In this document: positions 1 through 10,300 of the stretch, piece by piece
How the letters are laid out: every line of letters starts with the position of its first letter
Numbering within the stretch: position 1 is the first letter of the stretch
NCBI GenBank assembly: GCA_023395555.1
Contig: JAEWYQ010000025.1
Span: 1-64,000 of the forward strand
DNA: 64,000 bases
From: Bacillota bacterium
Lineage (GTDB): Bacteria; Bacillota; Clostridia; Lachnospirales; Lachnospiraceae
Direction of reading: 5' to 3'
The notes under the pieces: generated by a model
Told to the model about the DNA's origin: nothing
What the model saw: only the letters and a program-made list of their open reading frames with translations
Database searches by the model: none
Position numbers and translations under genes: made by a program

Positions 1-411
<411 letters not shown>

Positions 412-414
412 GGA

Positions 415-1074
415 ATGACATGTATTGGATACATCGGAGAAGAAGCATATGATCTGGTTCTTTATATTGGCCGCACTCTTGCCGCCTTGAACCGGCGCAT
501 ACTGATCATAGATATGACCCGGTCCGGGGCTATGACAAACGCTCTGCACCATGGAATGGATTTGGATAGTGACAGCGGCATAATCCATTACCGCGGTATT
601 AATTACATCAGAAGGGTACCTTCTTCGGAGGAAATGGAGCTTTACGAGACGGGGGTGATTCTGGCGGTTTTCGGTTATGATTACAATCAGGAACTGTTTC
701 CGTGCAACCGGCTTATTGCTGTAACAAATACCTTTCCCCATATCGTGGACAAGATTAATCTCTGCATCAATGAAGCAGAATTGCCCAAGGACAGGCTCCG
801 GCTGCTGATACGGGATGTGGTTTCCGCCGATGATGTGGAGCAGGTAAAGAACAGAGTCAGCTTCGCTTATGAGGAGGAGCCGTCCAACTATCTGTATCTG
901 GAGCTTACGGATTATCTGTGTGCTGTGAGATGTCAGGAGACTCAGACTGTTAATTTCGAAAATATTTCCCAGGGGATGAAGAATTATATACTGTGCAGCA
1001 TCCGCCAGATGCTTCCCGAACTGAGCTCCGTCCGGATTAAGAGAGCAATGCATCTGGCAAGAAAGGGCAGGTGA
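415..1074 (+). CDS. Degenerate MinD/TadZ-like protein without P-loop
   Basis: A 219-residue protein starting 3 nt after the previous stop with a GAGGGATGAGG ribosome site. The N-terminus (CIGYIGEEAYDLVLYIGRTL, then RRILIIDM) has the beta-helix-beta pattern of SIMIBI-class ParA/MinD ATPases, but the position where a Walker A loop should lie has no GK[ST] motif. The family guess rests on this pattern and on its place directly before a second ParA-like gene and a CpaF-like ATPase, where Tad systems carry TadZ/CpaE. The protein is probably a localisation or assembly factor that does not hydrolyse ATP. It is followed after 4 nt by the next gene. Function otherwise unknown. Confidence 0.7.
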   Translation: MTCIGYIGEEAYDLVLYIGRTLAALNRRILIIDMTRSGAMTNALHHGMDLDSDSGIIHYRGINYIRRVPSSEEMELYETGVILAVFGYDYNQELFPCNRLIAVTNTFPHIVDKINLCINEAELPKDRLRLLIRDVVSADDVEQVKNRVSFAYEEEPSNYLYLELTDYLCAVRCQETQTVNFENISQGMKNYILCSIRQMLPELSSVRIKRAMHLARKGR

Positions 1075-1078
1075 GAGA

Positions 1079-1987
1079 GTGAGCAGGCTATTGTTTTGGT
1101 CACCCGGTCATGGACAGGGGCAGACCAGTAATCTCCAGGTGATTGCGTTAACACTGGGGTTGCTTCATAAGAAAAAGGTATTGATGATGCAGACCTGTCT
1201 TCATAATAATAATTTGGAGGTTCCTCTGGTTGGAGGCAGCATCGATATGGAAGAGAACAGCAGCTTATTTCAGGAGATTGGCCTGGATACGGCGGTTACT
1301 TATAGCAGAATGAATAAAATGAATGCAAGGGCGCTGTCCAGCTGCTGCCTGACCTTTCCGGGCACATCTTTGCTTTTGCTGCCGGGAACTCAGGCCGCCA
1401 GCCGGGATACCTTCGACAGGGATGTTGCCGGAGAGATAAACAGGCTGGTAAGGGAGGCGGAAGACTATCTTGACTTTGTACTGATTGACTCCGGCAGCGG
1501 AGACAATCCTTTGTCTTCCCAACTGGGAGAATCGGCGGATCTGATCATTATTAATCTGACTCAGAGAAGGCATGTGATACATCAATTCTTCCGGAAATAC
1601 GGGGAGAATCTGTTAAAACATGCAAAGGTATTCTATCTCTTTGGCGGCTATGACAGTAATTCCGCATATAATATTCACAATTGCCGCAGAAAATACAGCA
1701 GGTATCTCAATCGTAACAATTCGGGCATTATACCCTATTGTACCAAGCTGATGGATGCCCAGAATGAGGGCAGCATGCTTCCGTTTATGAAAAAGGGGCT
1801 GATTACCGGGGCGGCAGGAGCAAAGAAATGGACAAGGAAAGGAAGAGGGCTTCTTGTCAGTCTACGGTACAGCCCGGAGGAAACCGGTTATTTCTTTCAG
1901 GAAGCCCGGTCTGTTGCAGATAAAATTCTTTGTATGCTGGCACCGGCATTACCGGAGCAGAGGGAGGATACGGATGAGTTCCTTTGA
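1079..1987 (+). CDS. ParA/MinD/TadZ-like protein with altered Walker A
   Basis: 302 residues from a GTG start (1079) preceded by GGTGAGAGA. The N-terminus reads LLFWSPGHGQGQTSNLQ, which aligns by eye with the deviant Walker A of MinD/ParA (xKGGxGKT) but has Gln in place of both lysines. A strand-Asp segment (DFVLIDSGSGDN) matches the Walker B/switch region, and RRHVIHQFF follows a predicted strand (DLIIINLTQ), as in TadZ/CpaE proteins. Loss of the lysines suggests that nucleotide hydrolysis is reduced or absent. The end overlaps the start of the secretion ATPase by 14 nt, so the two are probably translationally coupled. A role in siting the Tad-like machine is inferred from context. Confidence 0.72.
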   Translation: MSRLLFWSPGHGQGQTSNLQVIALTLGLLHKKKVLMMQTCLHNNNLEVPLVGGSIDMEENSSLFQEIGLDTAVTYSRMNKMNARALSSCCLTFPGTSLLLLPGTQAASRDTFDRDVAGEINRLVREAEDYLDFVLIDSGSGDNPLSSQLGESADLIIINLTQRRHVIHQFFRKYGENLLKHAKVFYLFGGYDSNSAYNIHNCRRKYSRYLNRNNSGIIPYCTKLMDAQNEGSMLPFMKKGLITGAAGAKKWTRKGRGLLVSLRYSPEETGYFFQEARSVADKILCMLAPALPEQREDTDEFL

Positions 1988-3815
1988 ATGGATTGCATCG
2001 GTTCTGCTGATGACAGTCGCAGTTTTATACCTGTTCTACCTGTTTAAGGCAGGGGTGGAGGAAGAGAAGGAGGAAAAGAATATCTATTCCATGGAATATC
2101 TGTGTGAGGAGATGAAACGGCGGATAAACGATATCATTAATATGGATCTGGATGTGTTGAGACTGAATAAGAAGGATCTGGAGAGCAGAAGGCAGCTGAA
2201 ACGTTCCCTCAGTGAAGCCACGAGGGGATGTTCCCATGGCGACATTCATAAGAAGCTGATTGTTTCCGCCAGGATTAAGAAGATCCTGGCAGGGCAGCTG
2301 AGGATTACGGCAGAAACGGCGGATTATGTGATCCCCTTTCCTCATTACAGTCATCTGACCGCCACGGATCGTTTTGAGATTATGATGTATCTGCAAAAGA
2401 GAGAGGGGAACTATAAAATGTTTCGTTCCATTCTTCATGAGGCCGGATTGGGGCGGCTGACGAAGGATGAAGCGGGCTTTCATTATGATATTGACGGGAA
2501 GGATCTGGAGGAGGCATTTTACAAGCTGGTTCGGCCGTTGAATTATGATGATAAATTGAATATCATTACCCAGAGAATCTATCAGGAAATCTACGGCCTA
2601 TCGGTGGCAGATCTGCTGATCATGGAGGATGAATCCATTGACAGCGTTTCGGGAGGTGTCTCCGGACTGACGCAGGAAAATTGCAGATATAAGGAAGAGG
2701 ACATCTATCACGGCGATTTTAGAAAGCCGATGTCCTATGAAAGCATCTGGGTAGTATGCGAGGGAAAGCCGCTTCATCTGAAATTTCTGACCCTCGGGGC
2801 GCAATGCGGTATCATCCGTGTCTGCAAGAATCTCTCAGAGCACGGAAGAAACGGGCATTTTACCTCTTCGGAGGGCGGCGGTAAAAATCATCTGGTCAAT
2901 GGGAGCCGTGTGACCACCTTCCGTCCCAATAATGCATCCCAATGGGCCTTTTTTGTAAGAAAGTTTGGGAGCACCTCACGCTGGGAGCTGGAGGATCTGA
3001 TTACGGATCCCGGATGCCGCTATCCCATTGAGCTGCTGAAGTGGTGCGTCCATGGATGCGTCAATCTCATTTTCTCCGGGGATCAGAATTCGGGTAAAAC
3101 AACCAACATGCGCGCCGCAGTGAGGGAAATTGACCGAAGGCAGCAGATTCGTACCATCGAAGCGGATTTTGAATTATATCTGAATGATGCCTACCATGAC
3201 AGGAATATTCTCGGAACCCGCCCCAGTAAAGCCCTGGACTTTCCTAAATTGATTGAATTGCTGAAAGCATCGGAAGCCCACACGATTCTCTTTGGAGAGA
3301 CGGCAAGTCTGGAACAGGCAAAGCACCTGCTGGATCTGCTTCTCGCCGGAACCAAGCGGATTATAACTACCGGGCATTGGCCTGCAGCGGAAGATATGAT
3401 TTCCTATTTTGTTCTGGCGCATGGAGGCTATGGGAATGGAGGAGCCGGGGAGGTGGAGCGGGTAATTGCCAGGCTGCTTCATATCGATGTCCATCACGTG
3501 AAGGATAACAGCGGACACCGGTATATTGACCGCATTACGGAGATTATTCCCCGGGAAGCAGATGCGGCGGAGACAGGGAAGGGAGGAATGGAAGGAAAGC
3601 TGGAGCGGATCGCCAATATTCTGGAGCAAATGTCCGGGAAGAAGTCCTATGATACAAGGGACATTATAATTTATGAAAATGGCAGGTACCGTATGATACA
3701 CCCCCTTAGTGACAGGCTGGCTCATATGATTCTCAGCCATCTTCCGCCGGAAGAAAAAGCCGGATTTCTGAAATTCAATCAGACAGCAGAAGGAGGTGTA
3801 AGAGAAGCATGCTGA
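1974..3815 (+). CDS. CpaF/TadA-like secretion ATPase with N-terminal membrane anchor
   Basis: 613 residues from ATG 1974, which has an AGGGAGG site at 1961-1967; an ATG at 1854 would overlap the previous gene by 134 nt and lacks such a site. Residues 6-25 form a hydrophobic segment, unusual for this cytoplasmic family. The Walker A loop is GDQNSGKTT (369-377). It is followed by IEADFELYL and ILGTRP, matching the CpaF Asp box and its LETRP segment, then ILFGETASLEQ as Walker B and a TTGH histidine box near 466. The usual VRGGEA after the Walker B Glu is replaced by TASLEQ. The C-terminus keeps YIDRITEIIP as in CpaF. It would power assembly or secretion through the membrane protein encoded immediately downstream (7-nt overlap). 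Confidence 0.85.
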   Translation: MSSFEWIASVLLMTVAVLYLFYLFKAGVEEEKEEKNIYSMEYLCEEMKRRINDIINMDLDVLRLNKKDLESRRQLKRSLSEATRGCSHGDIHKKLIVSARIKKILAGQLRITAETADYVIPFPHYSHLTATDRFEIMMYLQKREGNYKMFRSILHEAGLGRLTKDEAGFHYDIDGKDLEEAFYKLVRPLNYDDKLNIITQRIYQEIYGLSVADLLIMEDESIDSVSGGVSGLTQENCRYKEEDIYHGDFRKPMSYESIWVVCEGKPLHLKFLTLGAQCGIIRVCKNLSEHGRNGHFTSSEGGGKNHLVNGSRVTTFRPNNASQWAFFVRKFGSTSRWELEDLITDPGCRYPIELLKWCVHGCVNLIFSGDQNSGKTTNMRAAVREIDRRQQIRTIEADFELYLNDAYHDRNILGTRPSKALDFPKLIELLKASEAHTILFGETASLEQAKHLLDLLLAGTKRIITTGHWPAAEDMISYFVLAHGGYGNGGAGEVERVIARLLHIDVHHVKDNSGHRYIDRITEIIPREADAAETGKGGMEGKLERIANILEQMSGKKSYDTRDIIIYENGRYRMIHPLSDRLAHMILSHLPPEEKAGFLKFNQTAEGGVREAC

Positions 3816-5833
3816 TCATAATCCCAATTCTTCTTGTGTATGTAAGTGCAATGACGGTGCTGATCTGGCAGGGACAAGCCGGTAAGAGGCTGTGGAGGGG
3901 CAGAGGAGCCTTTCGGAGCAGGGAAAAATATTTTGACCGGATTTGTTCCGGACTGTACCGCAGAATGAAAGCATCACCTTTTACCAGGAATTATGTGGAG
4001 AAGCTATCCTGCCAATTCCGGCTCATCAGCCCCTGCGACAGCAGGGAAATTGCCGGCAGAACAATGGTTACCTTCCTCCTCTCGGGCATACTCAGTATAA
4101 TCATCTTTTTTATTCTCTTTCTGACCAATCCCAGGCTGATTAATATGATTTTATCGGCAGCGGCCATTCTTATATTGAATCAGGAGGTAGTGGGAAGAAT
4201 GGCCAAAGCCTTTGAAATAAAGCTGGATCTGGAGATACAGCAGCTGTTGGAAAATGAAATACATAATTATTATGTAAATTACCGTGTGGACGATGCCCTG
4301 TATCTGTCACGTGACAGCCTGAGCCCCAACATGAAATCCGCCGCCGGACAAATCTATGATCTGCTCCTGTCGGATGACAGGGAGCAGGCCTTGAGAGATT
4401 ATTATGAGAATGTGCCGAACAAATATCTCCGTGAATTTGTCTCCCTATGTGTAGGTGTTGCCGAGCGGGGCGATGAAGAGCGGAATGGCAAGCATATGTT
4501 CATCAGAAACCTGGAGAATCTGTATTCCCAGCTGGAGATTGAAATTGATAAGCTGCAGAGAATCAATATGGAATTTACAGGAGTGATTCTGGTGGTAATT
4601 CTGCCTGTTTTCTGTATTGACCTAGTGAAGTGGTTCTGCATCAGCCTGAAAGAGAATATGGGAGCCTTCTATTATGGGAAAACAGGCTTTTTGATTGATC
4701 TGGGGCTTCTGGCAGTAAATAGCGCGATTTACGTGCTCCTGCACAAAAGTGCGGAATATCGGAGCTTTCATCAATCCGCCCACAGCTGGCTTCATACCCT
4801 GGACCGGCTTCCCTGGATTAGAAGGGCGATGGATAATTACAGTAATAAGAACGCTTCCCGAGTAGAAGCATTAAGGCGTATGCTGAAGGATAACGGGTAT
4901 CATATTACCCCAAGGCTTTTTATATTAAGAGGCTTTCTTCTTGCTCTTGGAGTATTTGGCGCCGGAATGGGTATTGCCGCCTATCTTGCCCACAGCGGCC
5001 GGGAGGCGCTGCTTACCGCAGACCGGGCTGCTGTTGCAGCCCTCACCTCAGCGGCGGAGGAGCGGCAATACGATAAAATGATACAGACCATACAGGATTA
5101 CACCCAAAGCTATGTTTTATACCGGGAGAAGAAAACGTTAAAAAGCATGCCCGAGCACCAGGAGGGCCTTGTACAACTCATCCAGAAGGATTTTTATAAT
5201 AAGGTTGTGGCGGAAGCCCTGGCAAGGGAGATATGGAGGAGGGCTGAGAAATATGAAACCACCCATATGTCCTTTGGGGATTTGTTTCTGTGTATCATCC
5301 TGGGGATCGGGGCTTATTATCTTCCTTTCGTATTGTTGAAATACGGAAGTGCCGTATCCAGGGATACCGCCGAGGATGAGGTTCATCAGTTCAATGCGCT
5401 GATCGGTATGCTGATGTATGACAAAACAATGACGGTAAGGCAGCTGCTGATAGAGATGGAATCCTTTGCGGTTATTTTTAAGCAATCCCTGCGCAATTGT
5501 ATCAATGATTACAGCGGGGGTGATGATGAAGCACTGGAGAGGCTCAGAGAAGAAGAGCCTCACAGCGCATTTGTAAAAATTATTGATAATCTGCTTCGCT
5601 GTGACAATATGCCGATTTACGAAGCCTTTCATGAGGCGGATACCGCCAGGGACGGATACCTTACCAAAAGGAAGCTGGCAAATGAAAAGTCGATTCGTAA
5701 AAGAGTAGCCCGCGCCTATGTATTGGCGGCGGTACCTTTGCTCCTGCTCTTTGCCTATGGAGTGCTTCCTACCCTGCAGGCATCCATCCATGAAATTACA
5801 CAGACTCTGGAGGCATTGGAGGGGACATGGTAG
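3809..5833 (+). CDS. TadB/TadC-like (T2SSF-type) platform protein, apparent fusion
   Basis: 674 residues; the ATG lies in an ATGCTGA overlap with the ATPase stop. Hydrophobic segments are seen near residues 3-20, 84-105, 108-127, 255-275, 290-310, 370-397, 490-515 and 640-665. Two cytoplasmic helical stretches (about 130-250 and 515-640) each precede membrane helices, the layout expected of two T2SSF domains. Tad systems usually encode TadB and TadC separately at about 300 residues each, so this reads as both in one chain. Sequence similarity to the canonical domains is weak by eye and the call rests on topology and position. Its likely role is the inner-membrane platform on which the ATPase acts. 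Confidence 0.7.
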   Translation: MLIIIPILLVYVSAMTVLIWQGQAGKRLWRGRGAFRSREKYFDRICSGLYRRMKASPFTRNYVEKLSCQFRLISPCDSREIAGRTMVTFLLSGILSIIIFFILFLTNPRLINMILSAAAILILNQEVVGRMAKAFEIKLDLEIQQLLENEIHNYYVNYRVDDALYLSRDSLSPNMKSAAGQIYDLLLSDDREQALRDYYENVPNKYLREFVSLCVGVAERGDEERNGKHMFIRNLENLYSQLEIEIDKLQRINMEFTGVILVVILPVFCIDLVKWFCISLKENMGAFYYGKTGFLIDLGLLAVNSAIYVLLHKSAEYRSFHQSAHSWLHTLDRLPWIRRAMDNYSNKNASRVEALRRMLKDNGYHITPRLFILRGFLLALGVFGAGMGIAAYLAHSGREALLTADRAAVAALTSAAEERQYDKMIQTIQDYTQSYVLYREKKTLKSMPEHQEGLVQLIQKDFYNKVVAEALAREIWRRAEKYETTHMSFGDLFLCIILGIGAYYLPFVLLKYGSAVSRDTAEDEVHQFNALIGMLMYDKTMTVRQLLIEMESFAVIFKQSLRNCINDYSGGDDEALERLREEEPHSAFVKIIDNLLRCDNMPIYEAFHEADTARDGYLTKRKLANEKSIRKRVARAYVLAAVPLLLLFAYGVLPTLQASIHEITQTLEALEGTW

Positions 5834-5884
5834 GAAGAAAGAGTATTGTGAATGAAATATAAAATAACAAGGAGAGAAAATATT

Positions 5885-6385
5885 ATGAAAACAAAAAATG
5901 CAACTAATCTGGTGGTAGGAATTGTTTTAACACTGGTCACGATCATCATGGTCGGAATCGTAATTCTGTGGGTAACAGGGTACTTTGGACAGAACAAGAG
6001 GACTCTTGACAGGAGTACCGCCAAGATTGACGGCGCGATCAATGCGATGTCGGAATTTGATCTTCAGATATACCAGGATAAGATCATCCGGGGGGATGTG
6101 CTGGTGGATCTGATTCAGGAGCTTAGGAAGGATAAGGTTATGGTATCGATAGGGGTAACCACCCTTGGAGGGGAAAAGGAGGGTGTACAGTATAACTATA
6201 GAACAAGCGCCATTGACAAAACGGACGGCACCGCTGAAATCACTCCCAGTCCTGCCGCCTCTGCGGTCATTCCGGAGGTGAAGGGCAGTCTGGAATATAT
6301 TAATCCCAATGGCAGCTTTAAAGGAAAGGTGGTGCGCGATAAGAACGATGAAATTGTTTTAATTGGCTTCACCCAGCAGCCATAA
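5885..6385 (+). CDS. Small pilin-like membrane protein 1
   Basis: 166 residues from ATG 5885 with AAGGAGAG at 5869-5876; an upstream in-frame ATG at 5852 lacks a good site. An N-terminal hydrophobic helix (about residues 8-31) is followed by a charged helix and then a small domain, the build of pseudopilins. No type III or Flp prepilin cleavage motif (Gly followed by Glu at +5) is visible. The motif Y-x4-I-x-G-x-x-L-x-x-L-I recurs in the next two genes. A Pro/Thr/Ser linker (ITPSPAASAVIPE) separates the last domain. Probably a minor pilin or pseudopilin of the Tad-like machine; exact function unknown. Confidence 0.72.
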   Translation: MKTKNATNLVVGIVLTLVTIIMVGIVILWVTGYFGQNKRTLDRSTAKIDGAINAMSEFDLQIYQDKIIRGDVLVDLIQELRKDKVMVSIGVTTLGGEKEGVQYNYRTSAIDKTDGTAEITPSPAASAVIPEVKGSLEYINPNGSFKGKVVRDKNDEIVLIGFTQQP

Positions 6386-6420
6386 GGAATGCGTCCGGAA
6401 TTAAGATAAGGCGGTGGAGA

Positions 6421-6891
6421 ATGAAACATAAAAACAGTGATTTGCCAGCCTATTGGATATTAACTCTGCTGGGGGTAATTCTGGTGGCTGCTATGGTTCT
6501 TTATATAAAGCTATTTTTTGATAGTACGAGGAAGCCGATGGATCAGATTATTGACAGCACGGCTGCTATGGCGAATGAGCTTTTGGAACGGGAAATTACA
6601 ATGTACGAAGGGGAGGAGATCAAAGGAAGTGAAGTGGTTAATTATATTAAAAGGAATCTGGGTGATTATACCTCTGCGGAGACGGCTCCCATCTTCGTAC
6701 GTGTGAAGACGGCATTTGCCGGAACCGCATATACCAATGATTATACCAACAAAGCGCATATCAGGGATATCAGGAATGTCTCGGCAATGGAATACTTCAT
6801 AAAGCCCACGGCTTATTTTTCCTGTGAGATAATCCGCTCGGAGAACAAGGTGGTCTTAGGAGTAAGCTTTATACAAAGGGATGGCTTATGA
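6421..6891 (+). CDS. Small pilin-like membrane protein 2
   Basis: 156 residues, preceded by GGCGGTGGAGA. Residues 10-33 form a membrane helix, followed by KPMDQIIDSTAAMANELLE and the motif YEGEEIKGSEVVNYIKRN, matching the paralogous motif of the preceding gene. The end (SENKVVLGVSFIQRDG) parallels the other protein's DEIVLIGFTQQ. No prepilin peptidase motif is visible. Its stop overlaps the next start (ATGA). Inferred pseudopilin; no enzymatic signature. Confidence 0.72.
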   Translation: MKHKNSDLPAYWILTLLGVILVAAMVLYIKLFFDSTRKPMDQIIDSTAAMANELLEREITMYEGEEIKGSEVVNYIKRNLGDYTSAETAPIFVRVKTAFAGTAYTNDYTNKAHIRDIRNVSAMEYFIKPTAYFSCEIIRSENKVVLGVSFIQRDGL

Positions 6892-7268
6892 AAAATTCAG
6901 TCATAAATTTGCTGGAGATGATCTGTGGTGCGCTCTTTCTGGCTATGGGACTGCTTTACCTGGGAAAACAGGAGAAAAATCTAAATCATCTCATAAGCGC
7001 GGTCAATAGAAGGCTTTTGGAGACGGAGAGTATTTATCCGGAGTACAATGTCATCAACGGCAGTCAGATATCGAAAGAGAATCTGTATGCTGTTATAATC
7101 GGGTACCGTGAGTATCCCATTACGATAGACGGAGTGTTGATTCCGGCAGAAGAACAGGACTATGAATATTATTTTACTCTGATCAGATCAAGGTTTTACA
7201 AAAAGAAATATGAATTTGATGAGAATCAAAGGATTAAACAGGTAGATTTTCTGTCAACGGGCTTGTAG
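6888..7268 (+). CDS. Small pilin-like membrane protein 3
   Basis: 126 residues, translationally coupled to the previous gene through an ATGA overlap. Hydrophobic residues 6-24 lead into a helix and the motif YNVINGSQISKENLYAVI, the same Y-x-x-I/V-x-G-x-x-(V/I) pattern as the two proteins before it. The remainder (FYKKKYEFDENQRIKQVDF) resembles a C-terminal strand pair. This is the smallest of three paralogous pilin-like subunits, probably part of one short pseudopilus. Function inferred only from build and position. Confidence 0.68.
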   Translation: MKNSVINLLEMICGALFLAMGLLYLGKQEKNLNHLISAVNRRLLETESIYPEYNVINGSQISKENLYAVIIGYREYPITIDGVLIPAEEQDYEYYFTLIRSRFYKKKYEFDENQRIKQVDFLSTGL

Positions 7269-7326
7269 CTTTTATGGCGCCTTGATTTACTATTTGCTGT
7301 AAGCAGAATTTACAGGGAGGAGAGAG

Positions 7327-10300
7327 ATGGATTTTCCTGGGAGATTAATAGCAGCATTTCTTGCGGCGGTAATCATCACAATCGTTCCATTACAATACAT
7401 TGCAAGAACAGCGGAAGAGAGCATAGATTCTCATATAGCAGAACACACGGAGCATTTTTCAGATACCCTCCGAAAGAAGGGGTATCTTGATATCCCTGCC
7501 TATGAAGCTTATATAAGAGAGCTTGATGCATCGGGACAGCGCTTTGATCTTGAAATAGAGGATATTCATCCGGTGACGGGTAAGGATGTAGCTTATCAGA
7601 AGGAAAAACCTGCGGCATCCCTCTCTCTTTTTGCAGCTCACGTGCACACGGATGCCTGCTACAGCGGACACAGACATAAGGGGGCGGATAATCAAAAATT
7701 CACCCATACTCACGCCCATACAGCAGGGAAATGCAGACGATATGTTTATTATATCGGACTCGATGTGAAATGCAGCTCTTGCGGGGCGTCCTATTATTGG
7801 AGTGTAGTTGGAAAGGATATGAATGGAAACAATATAGGGACACCTGTCCCGCACGGAAATACCTGCTGGGAGTGTAATAAAGCCACTATCACAACGAAAG
7901 AGCATAATTCCTATACCTATAGCTGCGGTTATGATGTATTTACCACAGACAGCACCAGTGCGGACGAGGTGGCCTTTGGCGTAACCATGGCATATCCCGG
8001 GATGAGTTACCCGCAGAATACCAACAGTGCCACCTACAATTCCGGATGTTATTCCTATCACCAGTCCAATGACTGGCACAGTTTACGTAAGTATTCCGGC
8101 TATGGTACCTGGATAAATCAGGCGGAGGTATTCGATACCGTTTTACGCAGCAGCAGAAGCTTTTGTGATATCCCTGCCAGGTATGAGAAGGAATATTGGG
8201 CCAGTAACAGAAGCGGACTTGGAGAAACCAAGTGGTATGAAATCGATTATGCAGCAAGAGTATTGGGAAATTATAATGTGGTGTACGATTTTAAGTATTA
8301 TGGCTGGTACAGCTCCCAGTCCCATCCTAAAAACGATTGGCCCAGCGGGATATCGGGAACGGAGACGGCCTATCTCTTCTCCAGCTTTCACAGCAGTATC
8401 GAAAGATATGCCGGAGGAACGGCATTTAAGGGGGACGCATCGGAGTCCTGGAAATACCGGTATGTAGGAACGGATCTCCATATCTGCGGCTTTGACCACT
8501 CCCTTGGGGTTAATAAATGGGTGCTTGCCTGCGGGCAGGCAGAGGATACCACCTATGACTGTGATAAAGTCGTTATGTCCATATCCCCGCTTCATCCGGT
8601 TCAAACAGTAAAGAAGGGAGAAAGCATTATAACTCGTGCCACGGCAGTCTACATGGATGGACATACCGGGACGGTTGACTGTACCAGCAATTACAATCCG
8701 AATCTCCCCGGTGTCCAGACGGTGACGCTTACTTACAGCGGACTGGTGGGAGATGTACAGACCACCGGGAAAAGAACCTGTACCGTCAGCGTAACGGTTA
8801 TAGACAAGACGCTGCAGAGCCTTGCAGTAACTCCCCCTTCCCAGACCGTTCCTCTTAAGGGCACCCCCTCCTTCACGGTTACCGCTTATTACAGCAATGG
8901 AACCAGTGCGGTAATACCCTTAGGAAAATACAGCGTGTCCGCCTACAGCACAGCTACATCCGGACAAAAAACCATAACCTTTACCTATACGGAAGAGGGG
9001 GTGACGAAAACAGCAACAGCAGCCGTTTATGTAGATAACCTCCTGTCCATCTCTGCAATACCGGAAGAGCTTACGGTAGAAAAGTATACGGCAAAGCTTC
9101 CCTTATCGCTTAAGGTAACCTATCTGTACAGCAGCAGTAAAACGATCTCCAGCGGATATTCCATAACCGGCTATAATCCTTCTTCCATAGGAAAACAGAA
9201 GGTAACGGCATCCTACACGGATCAGGGAACCACGGTATCGACGGCAGTGACCGTGAATGTAACACCGCTCCATAGAACCTGTCCCCAGTGCCAGAACGTC
9301 TATGAAATGAACCCGGATGATACCGATCCCGGCTGCCCTATCTGCCGGGAGACGGTAGTAGGTATTACCGTATCTCCGGAGGAAATGGAAGTAATGCAGG
9401 GAGAGGATCTTCCAATCATAGTCCGGGCCATGTACCGGAATGGAGCAGCAAAAGAGGTGTCCGGATGGAGCAGTAATTATGACCCGGATAAGACCGGGCT
9501 GCAGCCGGTTACGGTAGAGTACGGAGGCTACGCGGCATCCATCTATGTATGGGTAAAGGAAGGGGAAATCGTCTGCCCGGTCTGTCAGACACATTATCCT
9601 GCCTGGGAAGACCGATGCCCGGTCTGCCGGGAGAAGGTGACCGGCATTCAGGTTAATCCGGAAGAAATAACCGTAAACCAATATGATGAGATCATATTAC
9701 AGGTGCTTGCCACTTACGCGGACGGCCTCACTTCCCTGGTGACAGACTGGAGTATAGACAGGACAAGCCAGACAGCAGGGGTGTTTACCGCAACCATAAG
9801 CTATCAGGGATTTACGGCCCAGGTAAAGCTGACGGTATTATCCGCCTCCTCGGTAACCTGTCCTGTCTGCGGGTTGGTATACGATGCGGCAGAATACCCT
9901 AACGGCTGTCCGGTATGCTCCGAAGTAATCACCGGGATAGAAGCTTATTTATCCAGCGGCTCCCGGCTGGTCCAGTACGGCACTCTCCCCCAGATATCCG
10001 TCAGTCTGATTTACCTGGACACCCACCGGGAAATAATCGAGACCGGCTTTACAACAGAGGGCTTTGATCCCTTCCGGAAGGGAGTGCAGACCATCCTTGT
10101 CCGCTATCTGGAATTCTCCTGTACCTTAGAAGCGGAGGTGGTGGATGCCCTGGGGACAGTGACCTGCCCCAATGGTCATATCTACTATCTCAATGAGGAT
10201 GGCACCGATCCGGGCTGCCCCTTCTGTGCCATAGGAGAGGGGCATGAGGTGATCCTGTTTTATGAGATTACTTATTTACCGGAAATCCTTGAAGTTTTAT

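Noticed and set aside
7640..7740. Enzymatic metal site in the His-rich stretch
   Set aside because: The histidines are low-complexity HTH repeats also common in Firmicute surface proteins, without an HExxH or similar catalytic motif.
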